Source: Ottelia alismoides
Taxonomy: Eukaryota; Streptophyta; Magnoliopsida; Alismatales; Hydrocharitaceae
Assembly (NCBI GenBank): GCA_037367405.1
Contig: JAZKJV010000152.1
Location: 620,001-684,000 of the forward strand
DNA: 64,000 bases
Direction: 5' to 3'
In this document: one piece after another, positions 12,370-23,666 of the stretch
How the letters are laid out: every line of letters starts with the position of its first letter
Position numbering within the stretch: position 1 is the stretch's first letter
Program-made: the position numbers and the translations under genes
The notes under the pieces: model-generated
What the model saw: the letters and a program-made list of their open reading frames with translations, nothing else
Databases searched by the model: none
What the model was told of the DNA's origin: nothing

Positions 12370-14419
12370 CTTTGCTAGTCCCTAGCAAACATTTATGCAA
12401 TAAGTGCAGAAAAGAAAAACAAAGAAAAGAAAAAGAAGAAAGATTGATTAAATTTAATTATCAAACTTGTCTTTACAAAATCAAAATTTGGAGCTTAAGT
12501 CAGACATTTGAAATTTTAGTGCAGGCAGAACCTTAATTGGGATTCGGATTTGAAATCCAACAGCCTTTGAGAATCCCAAAACTCTGCTCAAGTCCCCTCA
12601 AAAGCAAGGTCAGAATACTTCAATTCATATGCAAACCCTTACAACTATGAATCTGCCTCGTACAGTGTAAGTGATAGTGGCTCTCCCCAACTGAAATGGC
12701 AAAGAGACTGACTTCTCCAGTATGACAACCCAATGATTCCCCAATCCAGTAACTCCTTCCTCGAGGAGCGGGGCATTCCCTTCTAAGTTCAAGTAACAAC
12801 CAGCTCAAGAGGAGGGTGAAGAGAAGAATGGACGGTAACCAGTGTAGCTATCTATCCTAGGATGCAAGATCGTGTAGTCAAGTCATCCAGCTGCATGCTC
12901 ACATAATTTGACTTTGAAGCTCAATATTGCTTATTGACTATACAAATATATACACTCTGGCAGGCATTTTATTTTTGTATAGGCATGTCCACTTTTTGGG
13001 AGTTTTTTTTCTTTTGTCTTCTTTTTTTTTGAAATACTACGTACAACAGCATTTACATAAGGAGTTTTTCCTCTTGAGCTAGTAGACTATCCCTCTTTTG
13101 AAGCTTTATCGCAACCCATGCTCTCCTGTCTTCAAAATTCATCATCACTGGACGGGTTGGGGTGCACTTCCCTCCCTAGAGGAGGACAAATGTTTCCACT
13201 TGTGTGTGTCTCATACCGGTAAATCCATCCCCTCAACACTCCAACTGAGTTAAGCCAAGTGAAAGGTGTAGGTGCCCAAGTTAGGTCATTATCAACAAGA
13301 GTCGTGCGTGTGCTCCGAAATACTCTACTTAGGGCAGTCAAGAATCCATTGAACCAAGTCTCACAATTCTCAGAGAATTAAGTCAACTAGACCTGAAGTA
13401 CCTCAATTCCAGCTCCTATAAGGTTCCTGTTATTAGGTAGATTTTAAGGTCCAACCAAGCTCCCATCTTCGGATATTACTTAAAGTGTTCAATTATCAAA
13501 CTCGATCCGAAAAATGCGAATGCCATGCAAATGCTATGCAGAATGCAGAAAATCTTTTTGTGATGCAATTTTTACAAATTTTGAACTTTTTATGGATTTT
13601 TGAAAAAGATGATGCATATGCATTTTTTGTTTTTCAAAAAGGTTTTTCAAACGTTTTTGGTATTTTTAATTTTTCAAATCTTTATGTGATTTTTGAAAAG
13701 AAAGAGATTTTAGATAAAAACTAGATACAAATATTTACACAAGGGTGCATCTTATATTTACAAGAGTTAGGTCTTAAGAATTTACAAGGGTAAGTGATCG
13801 ATTTTATAAGTATATGTATAGAATTTTTGGTGTGATGTGTATATTCCTCAAACTTATTTGAAAAAGGTTTTTCAAATAATTTGGAAAACTATAGTTCAAA
13901 ATAATTTTACAAAAAATTTACAAACATGTGCACACATTTGAAAATCATTTTGCAAAGGTTTTTCAAATAGTATATATACATTTTTCAAATATTTTTGCAA
14001 CCATTTTCAAACCATTTGCCATTTTTTTCAAACATTTTATTTTACACAAGTAAAATAAGTTTTACAAACAAAACAATTTTTACAAAGTTTGAAAATATTG
14101 AACAAAATGTTTTCCAAATAGTTTTCAGAATATTTTACAAAAAGATTTTCAAACTATTTTTCAAACATTTTCCAAAAAATATTTTCACCTGATTCATTAA
14201 TCAGTAAATACAAAAAGAATTTGACAAATAATAACATCTTTTTATTAAGTGAATATAGCTAGTGTTTTTAGCCATATTTATTAATAAAAATACGAAAGTA
14301 CGAGTTATGGCTAAAGTATATACGAAATTTATACGACCCACCTATACTTGGTTTGAGCTATGTCCTCATAGACCAGAGAGAAAAGAGAAGACATAACTCA
14401 TACTAAGTATAGAAAAAGT
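12370..14419 (-). mobile_element. 3' non-coding internal region of element 1
   Basis: No gene is supported here. It is the inverse counterpart of 2140-4600: blocks around 12590-12900 and 13080-13460 that are also found at 4080-4330 and 3500-3880, then an AT-rich tract of TTTGAAAA/TTTGCAAA words (13490-14200). Short open frames in it are not conserved between the copies. Confidence 0.7.
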
Positions 14420-14460
14420 CTAAATGAGAACAAATGAATGAATGAGAAGTTGACTATTCA

Positions 14461-14842
14461 CCCTATACTTAGGATCAAATAATCCTAAGTATAGCAGACT
14501 GTACACAAAGCAGGGAGAGTCAAGGGTGGGAATAAACAGATCGTACTCAAACTGTCTCCCCCTATACATAGGGTCAGATATCCCTAAGTATAGACAAGAA
14601 GATAATGGAGAGGATCGAAGAATGAAAGAACTCGGGGTGCACACCCCCTTTATACTTAAGACAAAGTACGTCCTAAGTATAGAAGATTGACAAGAAGGGG
14701 CAACACCTTTTTGATAGAAAAATAAAATAGAAAAGGAAAAGAAGAAAAGAAGAAAAGAAGAAAAGAGGAAGAAGATGGAATATGAACATCTCGGGATGCA
14801 CATCCCCCCTATACTTAGGACAAAGTGCATCCTAAGTGTAGC
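14461..14842 (-). repeat. Array of four stem-loops with polypurine-like arms
   Basis: Units lie at 14461-14494, 14556-14593, 14643-14682 and 14803-14842. Each pairs a CTATACTTAGG-like arm with a CCTAAGTATAG-like arm across a 9-13 nt loop. On the coding strand the distal arm runs into G-rich sequence in most units, which copies the core of the real polypurine tract (AAGTATAGGGGGA). The units are 80-160 bp apart. A fifth, half unit lies at 14338-14352. Confidence 0.75.
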
Positions 14843-14949
14843 AATGATGAAGGGGCGACACCTTGTCGGTAGAATAAGAGAGGAGAGAAGGAAGAAAAGA
14901 AAAGAAGAAAAGAAGAACGGTCCTTCAAAAATGCTTTGATTTGCTTTGT

Positions 14950-16170
14950 CTTTAATTGCCTCTACTGAAGTATTCAACTCATCCTCAAAAATTACTTGAA
15001 CGGGATCAACGACAGACATAAACGTATCATGTTCAAGATAAGGTTTCAGAAGCTGTCCATTGACTACAAATGGTTGTGTGTCAGCTGACAAACCATATAT
15101 CATTACACTTCCATTATCATGTACATGCCTCACTATAAACGGGCCAGTCCATTTGCTCTTCAGTTTACCTAAAAAAATCTTCAGTTTCGCATCGAACAAC
15201 CACACCTTCTGACTCGGCTCGAAGGATTTGCAGCGGATATGCTTGTCATGCTACTTTTTAACCTTCTCCTTGTACATCAAGATGTTGTTGTATGCATACT
15301 CTATGAATTCCAATGATCTGTTCATGTCTACTTTTTGGTTCTTCCCAGCTTTCTCGGAATCCAAATTGCAAATATTGATAGCCCATAAAGATTTATGAAT
15401 CAACTCAATGGGAAAATGACATGGCTTGCCATACACAAGGCGGTAGGGAGACATTCCTAGTGGCGACTTGTATGCAGTTCTGTAAGCCCAAAGAACTAAA
15501 TCAAGTAGCTGAGACCAGTTCTTACAATCCGGATGCACAAGCTTCTATAAAATTGTCTTGATCTCTCTGTTTGAACATTCAGCTAAGCCATTGGATTGTG
15601 GGTGATATGGTGAAGTAACACGATGTTCGATACAGAACTCATGAGTCAACTTCTTTACCTCTCTATTTATGAAATGGCTACCCCCATTTGAAATGAGAAT
15701 TTTGGGAATCTCGAACCGTGTGATGATGTGATCTCTTAAGAAGTGACAGAAAGTCCAACTGTCAGTGGTTCGGGCAGGAATAGCCTCCACCCAATGACTT
15801 ACATAATCGACAGCAAGCAGAATGTATTCATAGCCCTGGCTATTAGGAAACGAGCCCATAAATTCGATGCCCCATGCATTGAAGATATTTGATATCTGAA
15901 TGAACTTCAGAGGCATCGTGTCTCTCATTCCTATGGTTCCGCCCATCTTCTGGCTTTCAGTGCAGCACTTGACATAATATTCTGCATCTTTGAACAATGT
16001 AGGCCACCAAAGACCACTCTGCAGAACATTTGTTGCCGTTCGCCTACCTGAATGGCGACCTCCAGATTCTTGATCATGGCAAAGCGTAAGGACACTAGGA
16101 ACTTCCTCCTGAGGAATACAGCTCCTCCAGATGCAATCTGCCCCCTCACGGAATAGATATGGATCCTCTC
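14950..16170 (-). pseudogene. Integrase of element 1, inactivated
   Basis: Integrase inserts the cDNA into the chromosome. The zinc-binding part is at about 16150-15950: two His (LCHD, GRHSG) and one Cys remain, but the fourth ligand Cys is Ser in the KCCTESQK segment. The catalytic core is at about 15950-15545. The first Asp of the DDE triad is Glu (WGIEFMG, where family members have WGIDFMG) and the second is Asn (LISNGGSHF, usually ISDGG). The Glu is retained in SNGLAECSNREIK. The region at 15538-15251 (LLDLVLWAYRTAYKSPLGMS) and the C-terminal piece from 15205 (LKSKWTGPFIVRHV) complete the protein. Stops separate the blocks. Two of three catalytic residues are lost, so no activity is expected. 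Confidence 0.9.
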
Positions 16171-16359
16171 ACTGATAGAAATGGATTTTAGACAAAAAAT
16201 TGCCTACTTTTAACTTTGACCAATCTTGTGGTGTTCTCTTGGTCACAAGATAATTCACAATATCAGCATACTAGGGGAGCAAGGTGACTGATAGAATTGC
16301 CTCATCTGGAAAGATTTCTGTGACCGGTTGCAAGTTCAGCTCAGGAGATTCAGGTTCAA

Positions 16360-16858
16360 GAAGTCTATACAAGTGGCCAGCCACCACATTTTTGACTCCA
16401 GGTTTATCTCTGATTTCAAGGTCGAATTCCTGGAGGAGAAGGATCCACCGGATGAGACATGGTTTGGCATCCTTCTTTTGTTGTAATTACCGGATGGTCG
16501 AATGATCTGTATAAATAATAACTTTGGACCAGAGAAGATGGGATCTGAACTTTTCCAAGGCAAAGACTACCGCTAGCAGCTCCTTTTCAGTAATTGTGTA
16601 GTTTCTTTGGGCCTCATCGAGCATTCGACTAGCGTAGTGAATCGCAAATGGTAAATTGTCTTTCCTCTGTCCGAGCACAGCACCGATGGCATAATATGAC
16701 ACATCTGTCATTATCTCAAACAGTTGTGTCCGAATCGGTGGCTGTAAGACAGGCACCAGAGTGATAACTTCCTTTAATTGATTGAAGGCAAGAAGTATGC
16801 AGTCATCCACAACAAAATCATTCTCCTTGCCAAGTAACTCGATCAATGGTCTGGCCAA
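16360..16858 (-). pseudogene. RNase H of element 1, broken
   Basis: RNase H degrades the RNA strand of the RNA/DNA hybrid. The segment opens with ARPLIELLGKENDFVVDD, continues FEIMTDVSYYAIGAVLGQR and HYASRMLDEAQRNYTITEKE, and reaches IIYTDHSTIR. A TAA stop follows at about 16488, where relatives carry a Tyr. The same frame then continues with [18 protein letters not shown] and [17 protein letters not shown], ending near 16360. The wording is typical of Athila/Tat elements. It lies between RT and integrase as in all Ty3/gypsy elements. Confidence 0.88.
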
Positions 16859-16882
16859 CTTGCTGAAATCATTGATAAATCG

Positions 16883-17874
16883 CTAGTAAAAACCAACATG
16901 GACCAAGAATGACCTGACATGTTTTATGGTTGTAGGTGGCTCAAGTTCAGAAATTACCTCTACCTTGGCTGGGTCAACCTCCATGCCTCGTTTAGATACA
17001 ACGTGACCCAACACAATTCCTTCATAACCATGAAGTTGCTTTTTTCCCACGAGAGAACCAGATTCACTTCGCATCACCTCCGTAAGACTCGGTCTAAATA
17101 TTCAAGATATTGATCGAAGGAGTCCTTGTAGACCGAAAAATCGTCCATAAAGACCTCAAGAAAATTGCCCGCCATATCAGCGAAAACCGCAAGCATACAC
17201 ATCTGAAATGTGGCTGGGGCATTGCATAGCCCGAACGACATCCGTCTGAAGGCGTACGTACCAAAGGAACATGTGAACATAGTCTTCTCTTGGTCTTCAG
17301 GAGCTATAGCAACATAATTATACCCAGAGTATCCATCCAAGAAGCAGAAGTATTCTTTCACGACCAATCTCTCAAGAATCTGGTCGATGAAGGGTAACGG
17401 AAAGTGGTCCTTCTTGGTGGCGAGATTAAGTCTTCTGTAGTTTACACACACTCACCAAGAAGTGGGTACTCTGGTCGCGATCTCCTCTCCTTTGTCATTC
17501 TTCACGATGGTGATCTCTGATTTCTTTGGCACTACATGCAAAGGGTCCACCCATTTGCTGTCGGATATGGGATAAATGAATCTTGCATCACACCATTTCT
17601 GAATTTCTTTCATAACAACCTCCCACAGATATGGATTGAGTCTTCTCTGAAATTCTCGGAAGGGTTTGCTATCTTCCTCAAGGAAAATACGATGCGAGCA
17701 CAAGGCTGGATTGATCCCATGGAGATCCAAATTTTTCCAGCCTATCGCCTTGCGGTTGTGATCAAGAACCTCCATCAGACGATATTCTTGGTCGACGGTC
17801 AGATGAGCATTAATAATGACCGGGTACATGTTAGGTTCTCCCATAAGAAAGACATATTTCATATTGGAGGGCAA
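16883..17874 (-). pseudogene. Reverse transcriptase of element 1, broken
   Basis: The N-terminal part (17874-17452) contains LEEDSKPFREFQRRLNPYLW and IYPISDSKWVDPLHVVPKK. A single in-frame TGA at about 17451 interrupts the sequence between RVPTSW and VCVNYRRLN, where the family has Arg. The palm follows (17451-17074): FLDGYSGYNYVAIAPEDQEK holds the first catalytic Asp, then SFGLCNAPATFQ and the catalytic FMDDFSVY (YxDD box, F variant as in many gypsy RTs). A frameshift near 17074 leads to the connection segment YEGIVLGHVVSKRGMEVDP (17077-16883). The catalytic residues survive but the frame does not. Assignment to the Athila lineage is from recognised motif wording. Confidence 0.92.
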
Positions 17875-18215
17875 TGGTTTCAGCTCGGACGGAGTCGGAA
17901 CGATTTCAGTGGTGACTTCAGCTATTTAAACGGGCGGTGGTTCTTTCATCTATTCGAAGTCCACCATGCTCTGTTCTGCCTCATCATTCAATAATTTACA
18001 GAACTCTTCAATGACTTCTTCTTCATCGCAGAACTCTTTGATAACCTGCTCTTGGTCTTGAAGGTACATCATCGCCACATGGGTCTCCTTAAGTAACTCA
18101 GAAAACATCTCATCGTGATTAATAGGGGGAAATTCGATTGCGTTCTCTAATCCCTCCCCTGGGAAGAGGAATTCATGGATCTCATTATCATCCATAAAGG
18201 GATTGGTGTCTTGAA
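17875..18215 (-). pseudogene. PR-RT spacer of element 1
   Basis: This open stretch (18264-17950 region) between protease and reverse transcriptase is acidic (DEEEVIEEFCKLLNDEAEQ). It carries no recognisable domain. Athila-type polyproteins have a similar acidic linker here. A frame change links it to the RT at about 17874. Confidence 0.55.
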
Positions 18216-18958
18216 TTAGGACAAAAAGCCGGAGTCTTCGTAGTAGTTGGTCACCCTTGTACATGCTACAAATGTCCCTTCTGGCTGTCTTGCGTCAGAC
18301 ACGGTCTCTATCTTGATTTTATCACTACTGGAACCAAAGGTGATTTCTCCAGTGCCATAATTCACCATTGCATTGGTCGTTCGCAAGAACGGTCGCCCAA
18401 GTATGATTGGGGTGAGGAGAAAAGGAGTGGAGACGTCCATATCAAGTACGACAAATCGGCTGGGAATTGCTTCCCCTGAACCATGACTATCACGTCTTCC
18501 AACATACCCCTAGGCCGCTTGACTGATTTGTCTGTGAACTGCAGAATCATCTTTGTGGGTTTGAGCGGTCCTAACCTGAATTTTATAAGCAGTGAGGTTG
18601 GCATCAGGTTGACAGAAGACCCGCTATCCAGCAAAGTGCGTTCAAACTCCTGATTGAACATCTGACAGTGAACAAGCGATGCTCCCTTATCTGGCTTCTT
18701 ATCTGGAAGATTGTTGATTGCATTGATTGTGTCCATTGTAAGAATGTGCTTCTTAGACTTACTACCTTTGCTTATGGAATTGTGAGGATGAGTCCTACGC
18801 TTATTTGTACATGCATCTTTCAGTCCTTTCTTTACAACTGGCATGTACTCAAGATCTTTCATCAATGGCATGTTCAATACCAAATTCTGGATAATTTCTA
18901 CAATGACAAGGTCAGACAAAGCATTTTTCAAAATTTTCATCTTTTTACGCTTTTTCAT
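18216..18958 (-). pseudogene. Retropepsin (aspartic protease) of element 1, frameshifted
   Basis: The protease matures the Gag-Pol polyprotein. The active-site segment ERTLLDSGSSVNLMPTSL holds the catalytic D-S-G, followed by KFRLGPLKPTKMILQFTDKS and VKRPRGMLEDVIVMVQGKQF. A frameshift near 18440 moves the C-terminal motif PIILGRPFLRTTNAMVNYG into another frame. The protein needs both segments, so this copy is inactive. The wording matches Athila protease. A charged N-terminal extension (from 18958) carries no clear domain. Confidence 0.88.
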
Positions 18959-19179
18959 TACTTTTGGAAAAAGGAATATTTACAGAATCTTCAATAATGA
19001 CATTCGAGATTGTGCCCATATCATTGTTGATAGGTAGATGGCAAAAAAGTATAGAATCATATACAATGTGTGGACCAAAAACTGCAGGCCCGACCTCTGG
19101 TGATGGCTTTGGCTTCACTGCAGGTACAAGATTCTTCAAGGCTTTAGCTGGTTCTGTTCCTTGTGCAGGCGTCTCCAAT

Positions 19180-21393
19180 GCCGGCTGGTCTCCACCGAGG
19201 TTGTTGTAATCTTTTTGTATTTTTGTATTTCTTCATTTTTGTGAATTTTCTGCAGATGGTATTCCCCCAAAAATGCTGCTTAGCCCTCGTGCTGACCGGA
19301 CTGACGACTCCCCATCAGATGCAATGTGCTTTCCCTTCGTAGTTGTTGATGGCTGCAGCGCTCTACTGCTCCTGAGAGTAACACCGTTAGACAAACAAAT
19401 CATTTCTACATGAATCGGGCATATCACTGCAAACTACATGCTCCTTGCGACAGAAACTATTAGGATTGGCCTCGACCTGGGCTAGTATGACGGTTTTGAC
19501 AGCCGTCAGGTCGTCAATCTTCTGGATCATCTCAGCCATATTCTTGACGAGTTGTTCCAAACAAGCGAGGGTCGGGTTCACCGGTGCAACCTCAGAGGAA
19601 TCGCCTACTAGGGGCCTCTGGTTCTGATAATGAGGGGGAGGTTGTTGTTGGTAGCCTTGTGAAAATTGTTGAGGAGGATTACGAGAGGAATACTGTGAAT
19701 ATTGTTGGGAGGGATATGAATTGTGATATGATGCAGCCAATTGTTGTGTAGGATAGCCTTGATTACAGTAGCTGGACTGTTGCTGTTGATATCCGTGCCT
19801 CCATGTGTTCCCATATTGGTGAGGCTGTTGATTTTGAGGTTGGAAGGGCCGAAAGTTTCTCCCTCCCTACTGTTGTTGATGAGGTGGTCGGTTGGCTGAG
19901 TTCTGACCCAGGGGATGCCCTTGAGGGTGGGTCAACTGCTGATCGTGTTCCCATACACCATTAATCTCTTGCATTTGCTGCGGGGGTGGAGGAAACTGCT
20001 CTAGGTGAACTGGCTGCAGCTCTGGTTGATAGACAACCATTTGGTTCTAGGACTGCGGGGGTTGCTCCGGGACCTGTACGTAATATACGTGCTGGACTGG
20101 CGGAGGTTGCAGGAGACTCGGTTGAGGATACTGCATCTTTGGTGATTCCTTCTGCTCAGCGTGATTCTCTGCAGTGTCAGACACAGAATAGTAAGTATTG
20201 GCGTTCAAAGCACGGACTAGCTGCTCCATCTATTGAGAGATCAGATCGAGCTTCTCCAGGCCCTGGGTTCTCTTCTCAATGATAGACAGTTTTTCAAGGT
20301 CTTGTGACCTCTTCTCAATGATGTCGACTTTAGACAAGTGGCTCCCAATAATGCTGAGGTTGGAGCTCTCATCCTTCTCTTCGGTATGGGTAGACATGTT
20401 CACATGCTTGTTGATGGCGGCCGACTTCATGTAGGCACGTGATGAGGACTGAGAGGCCTCTCCTTCGTCCATCTCCTCAAAAATGTTCCACACAACATCC
20501 TCATCCTTGTTAAAATGCGAGCCTCCACAAGCAGCATCGACGAGTCTTTAGCTTTCCAGTGTCAGCCCACCGAAGAAATACTGCACGAGGCTTAGCCTTG
20601 GGATTCTCGTGGTGGGGACACCGTTCTTGTAACTCTTTGAATCTCTCCCATGCTTCATGGATCGTCTCGTGGAGTTGTTGGTAGAAGCTGGAGATACGAG
20701 CATGTATCTGGTTCAGACGACCGAGAGGGTAGAATTTGTGAAGAAATGCATATTTTAACTCCTCCCATGTAGTGACTACTTTCCCCAAGTGGTCGACCCA
20801 ATACAAGGCCTTGTCCTGGAGGCTGAAGGGGAAGGCGGTCATCTTGACTACCCCCAACAGAATACCGGGGTAGTGAGCGGTGGCACAGATGCAGCCGAAC
20901 TTCGTGAGGTGGATATAAGGCTCTTCGGAGGTTTTCCCATGGAATATGGGGAGTAGGGATAGAAACTACGACTTTATCTCGAAGTGGGCGTGGATATGTG
21001 GAATATGAATCCACTCGGTAATGTGGCCCACTCGAGGGTTATATGTTTTCTTCAAAGTGGGATTCAGCGACGGTGGTCCTTCCTCCCTTCTCTCGAAATA
21101 GGGCCCCCCAACAAAAAATTCATCTCCCGCACCTCCCTGATTTGATTCATATTCAGTTTCTGGTTCTCCCTCTCTTCTACCATCTCTCTCATTGACCTCC
21201 TCCTTAAGTCATTAAGCATATCTTGGAATGTGGTCTGGGTCAAAGTCTGGTTGGTCAGCTGTTGTTGGGTAGCCTGGATGGAAGCAAGCAACTGACTGTT
21301 GACCTCATTTTGTGTAGTATATTGTCCTTCCCCCTGATCTGTTGGTTCGGTTGGCTGGGGCTGCGGACCCTTTCCTCTTCCGGTTGGAGCCAT
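19180..21393 (-). pseudogene. gag of element 1, broken
   Basis: Gag forms the virus-like particle. The N-terminus (from ATG at 21393) is Gln-rich and then charged and helical (NDLRRRSMREMVEERENQ), with a stop near 21064. The capsid core follows in other frames (about 21000-20510): FPFSLQDKALYWVDHLG, TTWEELKYAFLHKFYP and EAWERFKELQERCPHH. This is the typical gypsy/Athila Gag core in which a Trp-rich PF-L-A-W pattern precedes YEAWERFK. The C-terminal part (20493-19180) is Pro/Gln-rich (SYPSQQYSQYSSRNPPQQ) with an ENAEMI-like helical segment, and no intact CCHC knuckle is visible. At least five frame changes or stops were seen. Confidence 0.85.
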
Positions 21394-23649
21394 CTCAGAA
21401 TCAACTTGAACTTCGAGCTCGAGATTAGGGTGAGAATCTGCATGACGGAGTAAACCTGATCAGTTTCTTTCTGAACACCAAATGTTGAGATAAATCTGGA
21501 TTTAAGGTCAATCCCAGAGTGTTGTGAACAGAGCATAGGATATTGACTGAAATCGATCTCCATCCACAGGGGGTTAGTTCCGAGACAAGAGTAATCCCTA
21601 TTTATTTGTAGAGAAAGAGCTAATTCGGGTTGTGAGTCCATCCCGAATAGCGGATTTATTGGAGAAAGACAAGTGTTGAATGAAGAGAGAATGGGGGAGT
21701 CCAAGGAGAAATTCGCGAGATCCGAGCTAACTTCTTGGAGATCACCCCACCTTATTGAAGATGTTGGCGACACAGAATCGATGTGGGCGTCTGTGGGATC
21801 CCGACTAAACCATCCATGTGACGGCATATCGAAAGGATCAAAAGAGATAGATAGTGGATGAAGAGTATGGAGGTAAACAAGGAATAAAAGGAGTGTAAAA
21901 CATTAGAAGGCTCACAATGAGCAAGGGTCAAATGGAAAGGAGAGCAAAATTGCGCAAGTGCGTGATATTTTTGATCTTGACTATAATAAGATTGATCAAT
22001 CAAACCTCAAAACAATGTATTCACCAACTCGACCCGTGAAGCCAAGAAGGTTCAGCAATTATCTTTGTTGGTTTTAGATTTTAATTCAGGCAATTTATCT
22101 TTTAACGAGTCCTTAGAATGCAAAGTATATAGGAGAGAGAGTACTGCCGAAAAAGTATCACGTACTTGTCCTCCTCCTTTGTAACCTATAGTATGCCCTT
22201 TTTAAGGTCCTTGTAACCCTTCCTGGATCCCTACTCATCCAAAGAAATAGAGGGAGGAAGTCGATAGTCGAAACCAATACTTCGGATCTCGCTCGCAACG
22301 GAATCACCCGTGAGCGTGCAAGAACCTACTCGGACGCAAGACGATGAGACAGACACCTCCGTGAAGGCGTGGCCTATGCTCGATACTTCAGACGAGGTCA
22401 ACACTGTACACAACATAGATCATCATTGCTGACCAAGACCTACTCGTCCTCATACGATAGAAATGCCAGTACTTCAGAAATCCAGCCGATACACAAGGCA
22501 GCCACATTTTGAGTTTTGGGCTCTAATACTTATGAAGCCGCTCTTCCCCCCGGAAAGGAGACCTTCCAATACAACCTGAAAACAAATGAGGGCTTTGCTC
22601 ACCAAAAGCAATGAGTCCAATTAATCAATTTTATTTAGGTCAAGTATTTTTAGCAGTCCCTTTTTTTAATTTTTTTGTGTTATCACTTGTTTTGAGTAGA
22701 TTCAATACAAGCGTCTAATATTTTTGTGTTTTTTTATTCCTAATTGATCCAAAAACAGAGAGAGAAGGTCGGAAAAGCAATGCAAGGCAACACGAAGATG
22801 GAAATATCACCTTAGTGCCTAAATGATGAATGCTCAGATAGAAGACTTACAGTGCTTCCCATCTCTCTCCATGAGGGATGCAAAACAAGAATTTATAAAC
22901 CTATACTATATGATGATATGCACACGGAAATCGTTCTAAGCAGGCAATTGCTAGTGTGAAGAACCAAATGCAAAACACACAGAGTAAAACCTAAAGTCCG
23001 ATCTTGGAGCCTCCTCGGTGCCCACCACAATGGGTCCTACAAGCGATGTATGGAGGACTCTCACGACGTGTGATTTCAAACTAAGTGTCAAGCAATTAAT
23101 TAATTTCTAAGTCCAAAAATGAAGACTATAGATATATGCAAAATAATTAGGTATTTGGCCTTCGATTACACGATCAAGCAAGCCTAAAAATTAAGGGCTC
23201 ATTCCACAAAACAAATAGAAAAAAGGCGGAAAGCACAAATCACAGGAAACAAAGTAAAAGAAAGCGATAAAAACTAGAAAATCCGTGGTGATCCCCCAAG
23301 TGAACAAACACTTGGAAATTGGGCCTGAATGTACAAAGTTCAAAGTACATGCGTTATTACATATTGATAATCAAATAAATATCTCTCTCACCAAAAAGTA
23401 AAAATCCTAAACTATCCTCTCTCCCTCTCAAGAGCCTCCTGCTCTCTCCTGTCGGCTAGGGTAGAATAGTTGACTCTGCTTTCCAAGGTTGCGTAGAATC
23501 ACCTAGGCAATCCTCCTCGGTCAGTGGACCCTCACAAGAAGACAAGAAAGAGAAGTCAGACAGTTCAAAATTAATAATCAAGCAAAGAAGATGATCGAAA
23601 ATGGCTAAGCAAGTGAAGAGATAAAATCTACTCTACAAGTCGATACTTT
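21394..23649 (-). mobile_element. 5' leader of element 1 (untranslated)
   Basis: This stretch between the primer site and gag has no supported gene. Patches are shared with the leader of element 2: 22020-22064 with 32299-32345, a TTTAGCAGTCC word near 22650 and 32530, and 22823-22880 with 32670-32727. Such shared patches in otherwise divergent leaders are candidates for packaging or dimerisation signals (inference). Confidence 0.6.
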
Positions 23650-23664
23650 CCGGCAACGGCGCCA
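23650..23664 (-). other. tRNA-Asp primer binding site of element 1
   Basis: The plus strand reads CCGGCAACGGCGCCA, identical to the 3' end of plant tRNA-Asp(GUC). On the element's strand it is the complementary TGGCGCCGTTGCCGG, two bases inside the LTR end. tRNA-Asp priming is known for Athila-type elements. Confidence 0.88.
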
Positions 23665-23666
23665 TT

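Noticed and set aside
12370..14200. env-like gene downstream of integrase, as in some Athila elements
   Set aside because: Only short, non-conserved frames in AT-rich repeats; no signal peptide or transmembrane ORF of credible length.
15931..16149. Independent small ORF upstream of the integrase core
   Set aside because: It is an off-frame reading of the integrase zinc-binding region.
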